Shown: piece after piece, positions 50,507-63,273 of the stretch
How the letters are laid out: each line of letters begins with the position of its first letter
Position numbering within the stretch: position 1 is the stretch's first letter
DNA from: Eutrigla gurnardus
Taxonomy: Eukaryota > Chordata > Actinopteri > Perciformes > Triglidae
Length of the DNA stretch: 64,000 nt
Reading direction: 5' to 3'
NCBI GenBank assembly: GCA_963514095.1
Contig: OY741277.1
Span: 14,627,137 to 14,691,136 of the forward strand
Position numbers and translations under genes: made by a program
The notes under the pieces: generated by a model
Databases searched by the model: none
Seen by the model: only the letters and a program-made list of their open reading frames with translations
Told to the model about the DNA's origin: nothing

Positions 50507-51601
50507 GCTGCTCGCTTTTTGCTCTCGACACTCTGAAGTGAGAATTGCTTCTCAGTGAGAAAAAAAAAAACAAGAGAGTACAAAAGAGCGGAGAGATGGG
50601 ATGAGAGAGGTTTGAAGTCACAGATTTGATGCAGCTTTTCGACGAGAGAGTGAGATACGAGGAACAAGTGGAGCTTCACTCCAGCCTGCTGTGACACTGT
50701 TGACAGACTGGAGGGACACTCCGACTATATCACTGCGGAGCTGAGCCCCCCCCCCTCTCTGCTCTGACGTTATTGCGTTTTTTATTTTGGAAATCCCGGG
50801 TTGATCACTCCCCCCAGCCCGGGACACTCCCCCTTCAGCCGGCCATAGGGAATCAGTAATGCAGTAAAACCTTCACAGGCTGAGAGCATCCGCACTGTGG
50901 GGTGTATATTTATGTTATTCCTCTAATATTAAAGACATCAATAAGTCCCTCTCTTGTTGCACAAATGGGTTTTTCATTCATACAATAATATATGAATAAT
51001 AATAACAACATTACTAATACAATATTCTACAGTAATAAGCAAGGAGGAATCTAACTCTTGCACTAAAGTTTGTTTTAGTTACTAAATATGCATAGTTTAA
51101 TGACTGTTAATGACCTATTACACATAGCCAGTGAAGCCTGCTTCTTCCCTATAGAGACATATTGTGTGTCTGAAGAAGCTCAGCTATCAATATATCGAAT
51201 CCCTTATCCCCTTGAGAAACTAATGCAATGACAAAAGATTGAACCTTGAATCTGTTGAAGCTGATATTCTGTCATTTCCATCAAGAAAAACCACAATATC
51301 TGCCGCATGCGCGCTTTAAATTACAACCATTGTTCACTACAAATAATGTAATCTATTATTCATCAGTAAATCACCATGTTATGTAATCCAGAGGCTCTCG
51401 TTTACGCGAAAACTACGACTTCCGACAGGCTCTTGTGCGCCGCACAATCTGCGACGTCATCAGAAGCGGACGCTTACTGTGCAGCTCCAGCTCGTCTCTC
51501 TCTCGTTCGCCGGAGAAGCGAAGCTTTGCAACCGGCTCTGCCTCTTCTTTAGCCCGCGGAGAGGAGTCAGGGAGAGCGGCAGGACACAGGGAGCTTCACC
51601 G
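50507..51601. promoter_or_regulatory. divergent promoter region between osbpl10 and gpd1l
   Basis: About 1.1 kb separates two start codons facing away from each other. The gpd1l-proximal 180 bp is GC-rich with CpGs, an ETS-type ACTTCCG at 51418-51424 and a CRE-like GACGTCAT at 51453-51460. The osbpl10-proximal 300 bp is also C/G-rich. The central part (about 50900-51350) is AT-rich with no clear motif. No TATA box is evident on either side. Confidence 0.6.
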
Positions 51602-53079
51602 ATGGCCTCCCCGCTCAAAGTGTGCATAGTCGGCTCCGGGAACTGGTAAGCTGAGTGGTAGTGATCCGGGATGTGATGCTGCAGCCTGGTGGGACCAGCG
51701 GTTCTAGTTACTCACCGCCGCTCTTATGTTTGAAAGGCTCGGCTCGGCCCGCAGATGTGCTCGTCAGTCAGGACGGATTTGTCGTATTGTATCGTGTCGT
51801 CACATGACCAAACGGACACTTGACATGGGACGACATCAATATACCCAGAAATCACCATTGCGGTTCTGAAACTTGCACTTAACTTGCATTCCCTCTACCG
51901 GTCAACAGGGGGCGACTCCTCTGGCTGCAAAAAGAAGTCCGATTGCATTGGGTCTGACGCCCCTTTTCCACTGTATTTTCATTGCGGAATAATCACGTTA
52001 TTAGTGTAAACCTGTATTTGTAAGAGTGTAGGGAGTAAGTGCTTACAATACAGCACTGCTCTGTGGCGAACTAAGGTTTCCGTGTGAGTTGGGAACTTGA
52101 CGTATACTGAGTGAAAGTGAGTTGACCTCCTGACCTCTGCTTGTGTTGCAGGGGCTCGGCCATTGCCCGGATCATTGGCAATAATGCCAGATCTCTGCGT
52201 TTTGCCACCACGGTGAAGATGTGGGTATTCGAAGAGAACATTAACGGCAGGAAGCTCAGTGACATCATCAACACGGAGCATGAAAACATCAAGTACCTGC
52301 CTGGATACAAACTGCCAGAGAATGTGGTGAGGATTACCCTCTTCTAATGCAGGTCTTCAACGTTTTCAGGCCAAGGACCCCCAAGGATTATAGTGACCTG
52401 GTGGAGGGACCCCTTATTACATATCGTAAAATCATAAAACTTCCTTATTAAACCGGGCCAATGATAATGTGTAGTGCAGCCTATAGTGCCAGGTATAACA
52501 GTAGGCTACTTTGTAACAATGCTAAGCCATTTAAATTATAATTATTGACAGATTCATATTTTAATTCGATATTGGAATTTCTACATCACAATTTCTCAAT
52601 ATATTAAACATATTTATGTTTGCTTAATATAGGTTGTATTTACGTTAAGGTGTATTTTTGGACATATTTCAATTTTTGGAAGAAAAAAAGTTTGGGATCA
52701 AAAGATTTCAGAGACCCCCTACAGTAACTCTGCGGATCCCCTTGGGCTAGGGGTCCCAAACCCCCTGTTGAAGATCTGTTTTAATGCAATTCCAGTCTGC
52801 TATGATAGACTCAGTCAGTTGAATCAGTTTAACCCATATTTTAACATCCATATCATAAATACTTACGCTCAAACCTCACACGTCTATTCGAAACCCACCT
52901 TGTTGTTTTGATTCGCGTGTCTCTTGTTTTCTTCGCAGGTGGCGGTCCCGAAGCTCTGTGACGCCGCAGAGGGAGCTGACCTGCTGGTGTTTGTGGTCCC
53001 TCACCAGTTCATCCGAAACCTCTGTGACGAGATGGTGGGTTGTGTCTCCAGCAGAGCTCGGGGAATCACCCTCATAAAG
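51602..53079 (+). CDS. gpd1l: glycerol-3-phosphate dehydrogenase 1-like, 5' three exons only
   Basis: The enzyme interconverts dihydroxyacetone phosphate and glycerol-3-phosphate with NAD(H); vertebrate GPD1L also modulates the cardiac sodium channel. Exons: 51602-51645, 52152-52326, 52939-53079, all GT-AG, closing into 120 codons. The N-terminus MASPLKVCIVGSGNWGSAIA carries the Rossmann GxGxxG (residues 11-16). KMWVFEE, GRKLSDII, ENIKYLPGYKLPENVVAVP, VPHQFI and GITLIK follow. GPD1L rather than GPD1 is favoured by the NN and FATTVKMWVFEE stretch and by synteny with osbpl10. The next expected exon (GIDEGP...) is not present before the gap at 56125 or after it, so roughly two thirds of the protein (about 350 aa in the family) is missing from the window. 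Confidence 0.9.
51859..51952 (+). repeat. dispersed repeat A, copy 6 (fragment in gpd1l intron 1)
   Basis: CTTGCATTCCCTCTACCGGT, CAACAGGGGGCGACTCCTCT and GGCTGCAAAAAGAAGTCCGA match the family's left-central block. Confidence 0.7.
52350..52778. mobile_element. hAT-like non-autonomous element (MITE) in gpd1l intron 2
   Basis: The 429-bp element begins CAGGTCTTCAAC and ends with the inverse of CAGATCTTCAAC. Beyond these termini both ends read inward as GGCCAAGGACCCCC-like and GGACCCCTAG-like sequence. Flanks TTCTAATG (52342-52349) and TTTTAATG (52779-52786) form an 8-bp target-site duplication with one mismatch, the hAT length. No coding capacity. Its left end is 24 nt from the exon 2 donor. 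Confidence 0.75.
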
Positions 53080-54712
53080 GTAATAATGCTTCCTCTGACT
53101 GATAACTGCTGCTCTCCGTCGCACCGTCTGCATTCCTCAACAGCTGTACACACTGTCACAAACAGCAGAGGTCTTGTTCAAGCTTTTAAAGGAACATTGA
53201 ATAATCATGTAACTCGGAACAAAACAATCTGAATTTGAATTGAAACACTACATTTGCAGGCATATTTTAATATTTGCCTTTTAAATGTTAATTTAACATG
53301 CCAGAATTACATCCCCAATTCAGCACCATGGACAGCGCCACTCAGCTAGACATCCCAAGGAACTACCAAACAAACTGTCAAGACAAAAACAAACAAGCTG
53401 CTGTATATGTCTACTTGTCAGACTAAGAAAACAACTGCTTTGACTTCTGGTTTCTTTTTCTGATTTCCTGTGGGGGGCTCATCTGCTGTGTCGCCCCTCT
53501 TTCACCCACATCTCTGCAAATCTCAGGGCAGGAAGGAGGCAACCCCTAGTGCATTTACTGAGGTGAACAGGAGATTGTTCAGCCTGGAGACGTTCATCAA
53601 GTAGCCTAGACACAGTGTCATTCTCCCCATATATGGGCTTGAATTGAATAATAATAAGAAAAGAGAAAATTCAGACAGACCACCACACACTTCTAGTGGG
53701 TCATAGGTGAGAGTTAATTGACAGGGATTATGACCGGGAAGGTGTTTTTTAAGTATTTGGGCCCATTTAATGTCCTCTTTAAAGCTGAAATTCTACACTT
53801 AATATTTTCATTTTCAATCTCAAGACCTAACTGTATGGATATGTGTGAAATGCGACTGGAGTCTGTGCCTTTGCTCTGCCATGAAGAATAGAATAGGATA
53901 GTTAAAAACCCTCACACACTTGGTGTCTAAGCTGCTCTGGCTTGACACAATCTTGAGTTATTGAATTATTGCTCACAATCCGGAGTTTGACCTCAGCAGC
54001 CTTCATCATCTCAAAGTTACACTAACAGCTAAAGTGGGCAATAAAATCAGCCTTTCATCTTGGAGCTCTTTCAATCATCAATTGGATTTTGTTGTTTTTT
54101 TATTTTTTATTATTAGGCAAACTGCTGGCAGACAAGGTCGTCTGTGTCTGCTTCAAACTCAGCTTTATTCTTGAGTTTGAACAAACATTCTCATGGTGAA
54201 AATGTTATATCAGGGCTGAATGGAGATGGACCCGTTAATATTTGATAGCTACACTGTAGTTATATTCTTCCTAGTGAAAATGAACATTTTAGGTATCCCC
54301 ATCATTCTTCCGAGGAAAAATGGCTTTTCAATTTCAAATATCGCCGGTTTAATTTTTTCATATCTAGAATGAACATTCTGGATATCTGCAATAGAATCAT
54401 GCCATAAAAAAACCCCATTTCAGATATGTACAATATATAATGTGTTCATAGTTTTAACTTCAGATATCACAAATGATAAACCATTCCAATTATTTTATTT
54501 TTGTGTTAGCGCTGTAGCATTTTGCCTTACCTTGTTTATAGACTGATAAATGCACTATTGACCTTTTACCCTTTGACCTGTGTTAGATATTGCTGCTACT
54601 AATCCTTGTGAAGATCCTATTTTTAAACACATTAGTTTCGCTTGTATTTTTAGATTTTGTTTTTAGTCTGTGTAAATGAATTGTCTGTGTTTCTGTTCAC
54701 TCACTTAAACCT

Positions 54713-54736
54713 TGATTTTCCCTTGAGGGAATAAAG
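54713..54736 (+). repeat. LINE/SINE-like 3' tail fragment
   Basis: GATTTTCCCTTGAGGGAATA followed by AAG resembles the same tail as at 1285-1325 in the opposite orientation. It lies in gpd1l intron 3. Confidence 0.4.
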
Positions 54737-55558
54737 AAAGACATTTATCTTAAGGGCAATGCCCCCTCTCCCAAAATGCCCCGCCGGCCTCACCAACACC
54801 AAGTATCCTCCCTTCACCCCAAATGTCAAAAGCAAAAACATTTTTATTTTGTCCTCTGTGATTCAACTAATCATAAAAATGCCACAAAGACGTGTCATTT
54901 ACTAATATCTGACTGGTTGATTCGGCTCTAGTAAACACTCAATAAGTTGCTGCCAAACAGCCGACGACCAGGGGTGAAGTGCTATTTGTTTAAGTCCTGG
55001 AGCGAAACTATGACTCACACACACAGTTAAGTTGTGTCTCAACCACTGTTTTTTACATACTTAATTCAACAAAACTAACATGATCAAATGTTATATGGAC
55101 TTCATGGACAACTGGTTTACCTCCAGCAGAGCGTATCTCTGGACCCCCTTATAGCTTTAAATAAAAAACAAAGAAGGGCACATTATATCTTAAATTCCTA
55201 AATAAGACTCATATGAACTCTAGTCATTGATGACCAACTAACATCTCTAACTGCCCCATTCCAAGCCAGCTAGAAAACGGCCTGCCTGAAACATTTGTAT
55301 TTATCTCATTGCACACAAGATGTGAATCATTTTCAACAACATCTTATAATATTGTTTCACTTTTGCACAAGTTTTCATCAGAATGAGATTCATGGTTGTG
55401 TCAGAGAGCTGAGGTGATTGCAAATCTGCTGAAAACTGCTTTTTATAGAACGTCATAATTCCTGTCAAAAAGAACATGCTGTCTGCTCAACACTGGGGCC
55501 TGTTTGGACTGTCAACAGCATTTCCACTAAAGCCTAGAAACAGAAATGAAAGCTCAGC

Positions 55559-55660
<102 letters not shown>

Positions 55661-56124
55661 CTATCTCCAGCCCGTTTGTGTGTCCATGTTGCAGGAAATA
55701 AATCCTCCACTCTCTCCAGGTAAAAAGGCTGATTAAAAGCTGTGGACGGGGCCATTATGGAGAGAGAGGTTTATATCATATCAGGCTTTAGGTGCTGCCG
55801 GCCTGGGAGAGACGCCACTGCTGTATTTACCCCCAATATCCCTCAGAATCTAAAGTCCGGAGCAAACTAGGCCACAGCTGTTGCCTAGTTGACCGTTTTG
55901 AACATAACTAATCCTGTAGAATAAAATAATATTCTAAAAGAAATTACAGAAAACTAGCAAAAACCTGAAACATTTGATTTAAAAAATATTTCTCTTAGCC
56001 TATAGCTTTTATTTCCACATTGTCTATCCAACTTTAAATAGAAATGTAAAAAAATACAATTTGTGTTATTGTTGTTTTTGTGTTATTGTTGTTATTTTTC
56101 CAATAATAGAAGACATGGCACACA

Positions 56125-56324
56125 NNNNNNNNNNNNNNNNNNNNNNNNNNNNNNNNNNNNNNNNNNNNNNNNNNNNNNNNNNNNNNNNNNNNNNNNNNNN
56201 NNNNNNNNNNNNNNNNNNNNNNNNNNNNNNNNNNNNNNNNNNNNNNNNNNNNNNNNNNNNNNNNNNNNNNNNNNNNNNNNNNNNNNNNNNNNNNNNNNNN
56301 NNNNNNNNNNNNNNNNNNNNNNNN
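56125..56324. other. assembly gap, 200 N
   Basis: Exactly 200 N. Round-number runs usually stand for unknown gap length, so the true distance between the two sides is undetermined. Confidence 0.99.
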
Positions 56325-58554
<2,230 letters not shown>

Positions 58555-58635
58555 TTAATAACACAAGTCGTTGAGGAAGGTGTGGTAGCAGTCATCCACC
58601 ACCTGAGGGTGCCACAGAACAAACTGACGGTCACG
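58555..58635 (-). CDS. candidate terminal coding exon of an unidentified gene
   Basis: Minus strand: acceptor CTGATTCATCTCCCCACAG, then 26 codons beginning RDRQFVLWHPQVVDDC and ending in DLCY, then TAA. The amino-acid composition and strong acceptor look genuine, but I do not recognise the protein. The other open frame of the same stretch has no such character. No partner exon was seen between it and the calhm genes. It may belong to a gene whose other exons lie beyond the window or in the gap. Confidence 0.35.
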   Translation of the reverse strand, partial: RDRQFVLWHPQVVDDCYHTFLNDLCY

Positions 58636-60420
58636 CTGTGGGGAGATGAATCAGGAAAAGGAACCTGAAGGTGAATGTGGACCACCATGAGAGCAGATGG
58701 ATACCTCAAATGATGAATTATTGTCGTGATAAACCTGATGAGATTATCCAGATTATTTACAGGGTAGCATGCAGCAGACACACTATTTATTATATTAAAT
58801 TGATTCATATAAAGGGTTGTTCTGCAAATTCTGCACACTATACTAATGTTTGGACTAAGAGTGTCTTTTCTGGGCGAGTGTCACAGTCCAAATAACCTCA
58901 GACAGGCACCAGATTCAAAGGATCCAGGATATGCTAGACTCCCTGGTAGCTCCTGGTTTTCAGTCATTGATGAGAGCAAAGCATATCACCAAGGGTTCCT
59001 GGACCCTGCACAGCTTTTTAACCCCTTGGGGCCCGTACCTTTCTAGCCACTAGCCATGTGTCCGTATTTGACGAGTTGAGAGTGAGAATTTGTTGCCCTG
59101 AAAAACTCCTAAAGTCAAGGTTAGCCCACTGTGGAAGCTTTAGCCTCAGGCTAACAGCTCACTCAGTGCAGTGTGCAAAGCCTCTATGTCTGCTACCTCT
59201 GCCTTGGCAAGTCAAGCTGACACTTGATTATTTTCGAGGCAAGTCACAACTTATCTGAAACAAGCCTGTTTACTCATGGTGGTGACTCCCATGGAGGTGG
59301 AAACATTGGAAACAGATCTAAAACTGACATCAGACTAGAATTCATGACCAGTTTAATTTGAAATAACACCAGAAGGTTTATAATCTTTTCCAGGTTAATA
59401 ATTCATCAAATGAATGCAACATATTAGAAAAAAATTTAATTTAATAAATAGGCTATATTTTTCCTTTTATTGTAGGACATTTGGGATTCAGGATGGAAAG
59501 CGAAATTTCAACACATAAAATTAAAAAAAAACAAAAAAAAAACCCAGCCTTAAGGTACCGCCTTGTCTCATACGCTAATGTCGGACACAGTTCCCATAGA
59601 AAAGCTGGTCCAGGCTTGTTTCAACCCCTGAAATGGAGTTTGGCATAATGTATTCTGTTAGGATTATAACTTTAAGGACACACAAGGATGCAAATAAATG
59701 CTAAAAGCTCAAAACGGAGGACCCAAATGCAGGACGCCAGACAGGCAATTAAATTGAAAAAGCTTTAATAACAAAAGTTGGTTCCCCAATAACTGACAGA
59801 TAATGACATTGATTGTGCTTCACACTTTTAACAGAAGAAAAAAAAAACGCTTCACTGTCAAACATGATACAGCGTAGCATACAAAGGCCTGTTAAGACGG
59901 TTAGCATGTTTACCAGGGGCGTAGCCAGGATTTAAAGAAAAGGGTCCAAGTCCCTGTCTGACTTGCTCACCTGCTATGATCAGCACTTGTGTTATTAGTT
60001 AAAACAATAGCTGGTCTGTTTTAAAGGACACGAACCACCACGATCCTGATGGTTGCTACAATCCCCAATTTATCAGAAATAAAGGTCATGACCTCACTGT
60101 TTTCAGTTGTAGCTACGGCCCTGACTGCAGCTTCTTAATGTTAATTACTTACTTTGTGCTAGTGATACAATGCCTCAAATGCATGCAGTGTTACGGAGGT
60201 AGGGAGAAGTAGTGTGTTAATAAATTAGTGGTTATGCCATTCATTAGCTTAGTGGTTCGAGAAAGTCGCACCATTGCAGTTTGGCAATCGGTCCATTCTT
60301 CAGAGTATACTGACAGGGCAGCGTTGAGGGACAGCTTATCCTGAGTCAAACTTGCACGTACAACAGACTATTGAGTTACATACCAACAGCGATGACAGTG
60401 TCACCACCGTTTGCCCTTTC
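58636..60420. other. gene-free stretch before the calhm5-like gene
   Basis: Includes poly-A runs near 59520 and 59837 and GGGGCGTAGCCAGGATTTAA at 59918, reminiscent of a transposon end. No exon was recognised. Confidence 0.5.
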
Positions 60421-61911
60421 TCAGTGCATCTCTATCCCATGGTCGTAGTCCAAAACAGGTCTCTTCTCCGGCGTGAAGTCCCTGTCCGTCCTCTCCACGT
60501 ACCGCTGCAACGTGCTGTAGTACTGCTCACTCCTGGAGAAGGTGTAGTGTGCAGAGATCTCCTCCCATGCCTTGTGGTTGGGGAAAGGGAACGGCTCAGG
60601 GTCCTTGTTCTCAAAGAAGCTCTGCAGGTTTCTCTCCGCCAGTTTGGTAGCGTAGTCCAAAGCGAAGCTATCGAAGCGCTCCTTCTCCTTCTCCACATAG
60701 CGTTTCCAGAATGTGAGTTGCAGGTAGCTGACCTTGGAGCGACAGTTTCTGCAGCAGGTACCGAGGAGGCCCCCGACGGCAGCAATGATGATGATACACC
60801 AGCCCAGGATCTGCAGAGGTACCGTGAACATAAATGTGCTTTAATGTTCAAAAGACATTCTTTATCTCATACTGTCTGTTTGAATATACCTGGAGTCACC
60901 CTCAGTCTGAAAAGTTTGAGCGCCTCCCTCTTTAAGGGCCCCTCCTGAATAAAGCCCAGTAAACTCTGATTGGCTTAAAAATATGAGCCTTCATGTGACA
61001 TAGGAAGGGAAAACAATCTGAAGGGATTGTTGAATTCCATGTTGAATGATGATGGGTTGTCTTATTTCACAGTGTGGTTTTGGTAGGTGCTCCAGACGCC
61101 TCCTCGCCATGTGCAATGCCACTACGATATGAGTAATGTAATTGTAGTGCAAAAAGAACTCTCTAGAAAAGTCAGCCTCATGCATTAATCAATTTTTGGA
61201 GTCTAGACAAATAACCCTCCCTGATGATGTCATAGTGATGTGATCAGGGTTTGGGCGTTTACAAAACTGGGAGGATCTAACAAAACAACCTTCCTTTTTT
61301 GTCTTTTAGTATTTTGACCACATAATCAGCTCTGTTGCAGATTTATTTAAATATTAATGAAATATTATAATTACCAATGATACACAAACAGCTTCTATTT
61401 ACATGATGGGTTACATTATATTGGTATTGGCATTTCAACAATACCGATGCCTATGACATATCCTTGGTTTTAGTCCCTAGAATGGATCACTGGATCCTAC
61501 ATTTCCCTTAATGCAACTGGATAGCATCTTTCATTAGACCCTCTGTGACCATGATCTTTTGTAAATTTGTTGTAAATTTGTGTCTCCCTATGACATCATC
61601 AGGGGTATTTTCTAGACTTGATGAATCTCCTTCCAGGTCCACAGGAGAACTGTGTGAGTAGTTTAATCCTGGGTGATGTTTGCACTGCTGTGTGGTGTTT
61701 ATCTTACCTGTGACTGGGCCCTGAACATTAGCAGCAGCTCCATGCGCTCATCACTGGACAGCTTGGACTGGTCACAGGGCACCCGGGCCAGCTCCTCCTG
61801 GCACTTCATGGTCTTGTTATTACAGAACAGCTCCACCACCACATTGTCATCGAGACCACTGACGGCACACTCGTAAAAGGTCCCATTGAGCAGGGCCACC
61901 GAGAGCCACAT
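60421..61911 (-). CDS. calcium homeostasis modulator 5-like, N-terminal part missing
   Basis: CALHM proteins form large-pore membrane channels. Exons: 61708-61911 (68 codons) and 60421-60810 (129 codons plus stop), joined in phase 0 at the family's conserved AQSQ/ILGW junction. The first reads MWLSVALLNGTFYECAVSG, the third transmembrane segment and its extracellular loop with paired Cys. The second begins ILGWCIIIIAAVGGLLGTCC (fourth transmembrane segment), then RSKVSYLQLTFWKRY, LAERNLQSFFENKDPEPFPFP and YYSTLQRYVE. The closest recalled family member is CALHM5. About 110 residues that should precede MWLSV (first two transmembrane segments) were not found upstream; homology fades at VASIMW. 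It may be a fragment, a pseudogene, or a gene with a missed exon. No stop or frameshift lies in what remains. Confidence 0.85.
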
Positions 61912-62197
61912 TATAGAAGCAACATGTTTTCCCTTTAGAAAACCTCCTTTTGACATTCTGCCCCACGCAGTCCGGGTTCTGGTTCTCCCATGCCTCCCTT
62001 TCCTCCAGCGGGTCCAGCAATAGAGAAGTGCAGCCACTTTTCTGGGTTTTTGGTTGGTCTAAACCAAGTTTAAGAGATTTTAACGTTTTGTTCTAGGATA
62101 TAAAATATGTCAGTGAATAAACAGAATGCAATATTTTATTTTATGCAATAATCCAAAATCCAATGGATTGTTCAGGCACTGTTTCTGCAGTCCGGCA

Positions 62198-62883
62198 GCA
62201 AGGCAAGGTAAGGCAAGGCAACTTTATTTGTATAGCACATTTCATCCACAAGGGAGACTCAAAGTGCTTCACATCATACAACAAAGTGAAAAAAAATAGA
62301 AGAATTAAAAGAAAATAAAGGCAAATTTAAAAATGCATTACAGAAAGAAAGGAGAATAAAAACATATTTGCAATAATTAAAAACAGTGCAGACATTAAAA
62401 GATTTAGCAGAAAGCTATGGTGAACATAAAAGTTTTCAGTCTAGTTTTAAAAGTGGTCAGAGTTGGGGCAAGTCTTACATCTTCAGGAAGTTTATTCCAG
62501 CCATTTGTTGCATAGTGACTAAATGATGCTCTCCCGTGATTGTTGTTTACTCTGGGAATCACTAACAGATTGGTCTCAGAAGATCTTAGTGGTCTAGAAG
62601 GCTTAGTGGGAGCATATCAGTGATATACTTCGGTCCTAGACCATGTAGTGATTTATATGTGAGCAGGAGGATTTTGAAATCAATCCTCTGACATACAGGG
62701 AGCCAATGTAAGGATTTAAGAATTGGTGTAATGTGCTCACATTTTTTGGTCTTTGTAAGAACTCTAGCAGCAGCGTTCTGAACAAGCTGTAGCTGCCTGA
62801 CAGTTTTTTTCGGAAGACCTGCAAGGAGACCATTACAGTAGTCTAGCCTACTAGTAATAAAGGCATGTACAAGTTTTTCTAAG
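62198..62883 (-). mobile_element. 5'-truncated CR1/L2-like LINE, 3' end
   Basis: On the minus strand an open stretch of about 120 codons starts DLEKLVHAFITSRLDYCNGL and includes LPKKTVRQLQLVQNAAARVL and LHWLPVCQRIDFKILLLTY, the C-terminal region of CR1/L2-class reverse transcriptases. It is followed by a 3' UTR with a TTTATTTGTATAGCACATTTC-like core. The copy ends in a short TTGCC-type repeat tail at 62198-62222. The 5' truncation point abuts the calhm6-like stop codon. Assignment to CR1/L2 is from recalled motifs. Confidence 0.75.
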
Positions 62884-63273
62884 TCACACCGAGGTGACCG
62901 AAGCCATCCTCCCTTTGGTCTCCACGTACTTGTGCAAGGTACTGTAGTAGAGGTTATCGCCGGGGTTATTGGCGGGGTTATTGGCGGGGTTATTGGCGCT
63001 GAACTTGTAGAGGGAGGAGACCATCTCCCAGTCCTCGTTGTTGAGGATGGTGATAACTTCAGGCGGCGTCTGGTCGAAGAAGCTCTTCATGTTCCTCTCG
63101 GCGAGCTGTTTGGCCTGTTCAGCAATGCGTGTATCGAACATGTTGCTCTCCTCCTGAGAGTAGGCTCTCCAGAACTGGAGCTGCATGTAGCTGATGGGGG
63201 AGGTGCAGCGGGCCAGACAGTACAGCAGCAGGTTGGACAACATGATGGAGGTGATGAGCAGCCAACCCAGGAT
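62884..63273 (-). CDS. calcium homeostasis modulator 6-like, last exon only
   Basis: The acceptor CCACAG at 63274-63275 opens ILGWLLITSIMLSNLLLYCL, the last transmembrane segment. SPISYMQLQFWRAYSQEES, LAERNMKSFFDQ, SSLYKFSANNP and YYSTLHKYVETKG follow, a CALHM cytosolic domain closest to CALHM6 by recall. A 12-nt tandem repeat gives three ANNP units before GDN. The stop TGA (62886-62884) coincides with the start of a LINE fragment, so the natural C-terminal tail may be lost. The upstream exon should lie beyond 64000. The gene is in the same orientation as the calhm5-like gene, suggesting a tandem CALHM cluster. Confidence 0.82.
   Translation of the reverse strand: MLGWLLITSIMLSNLLLYCLARCTSPISYMQLQFWRAYSQEESNMFDTRIAEQAKQLAERNMKSFFDQTPPEVITILNNEDWEMVSSLYKFSANNPANNPANNPGDNLYYSTLHKYVETKGRMASVTSV

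Noticed and set aside
60352..60948. 198-codon plus-strand open frame
   Set aside because: It is the antisense shadow of the calhm5-like last exon, which has clear homology.
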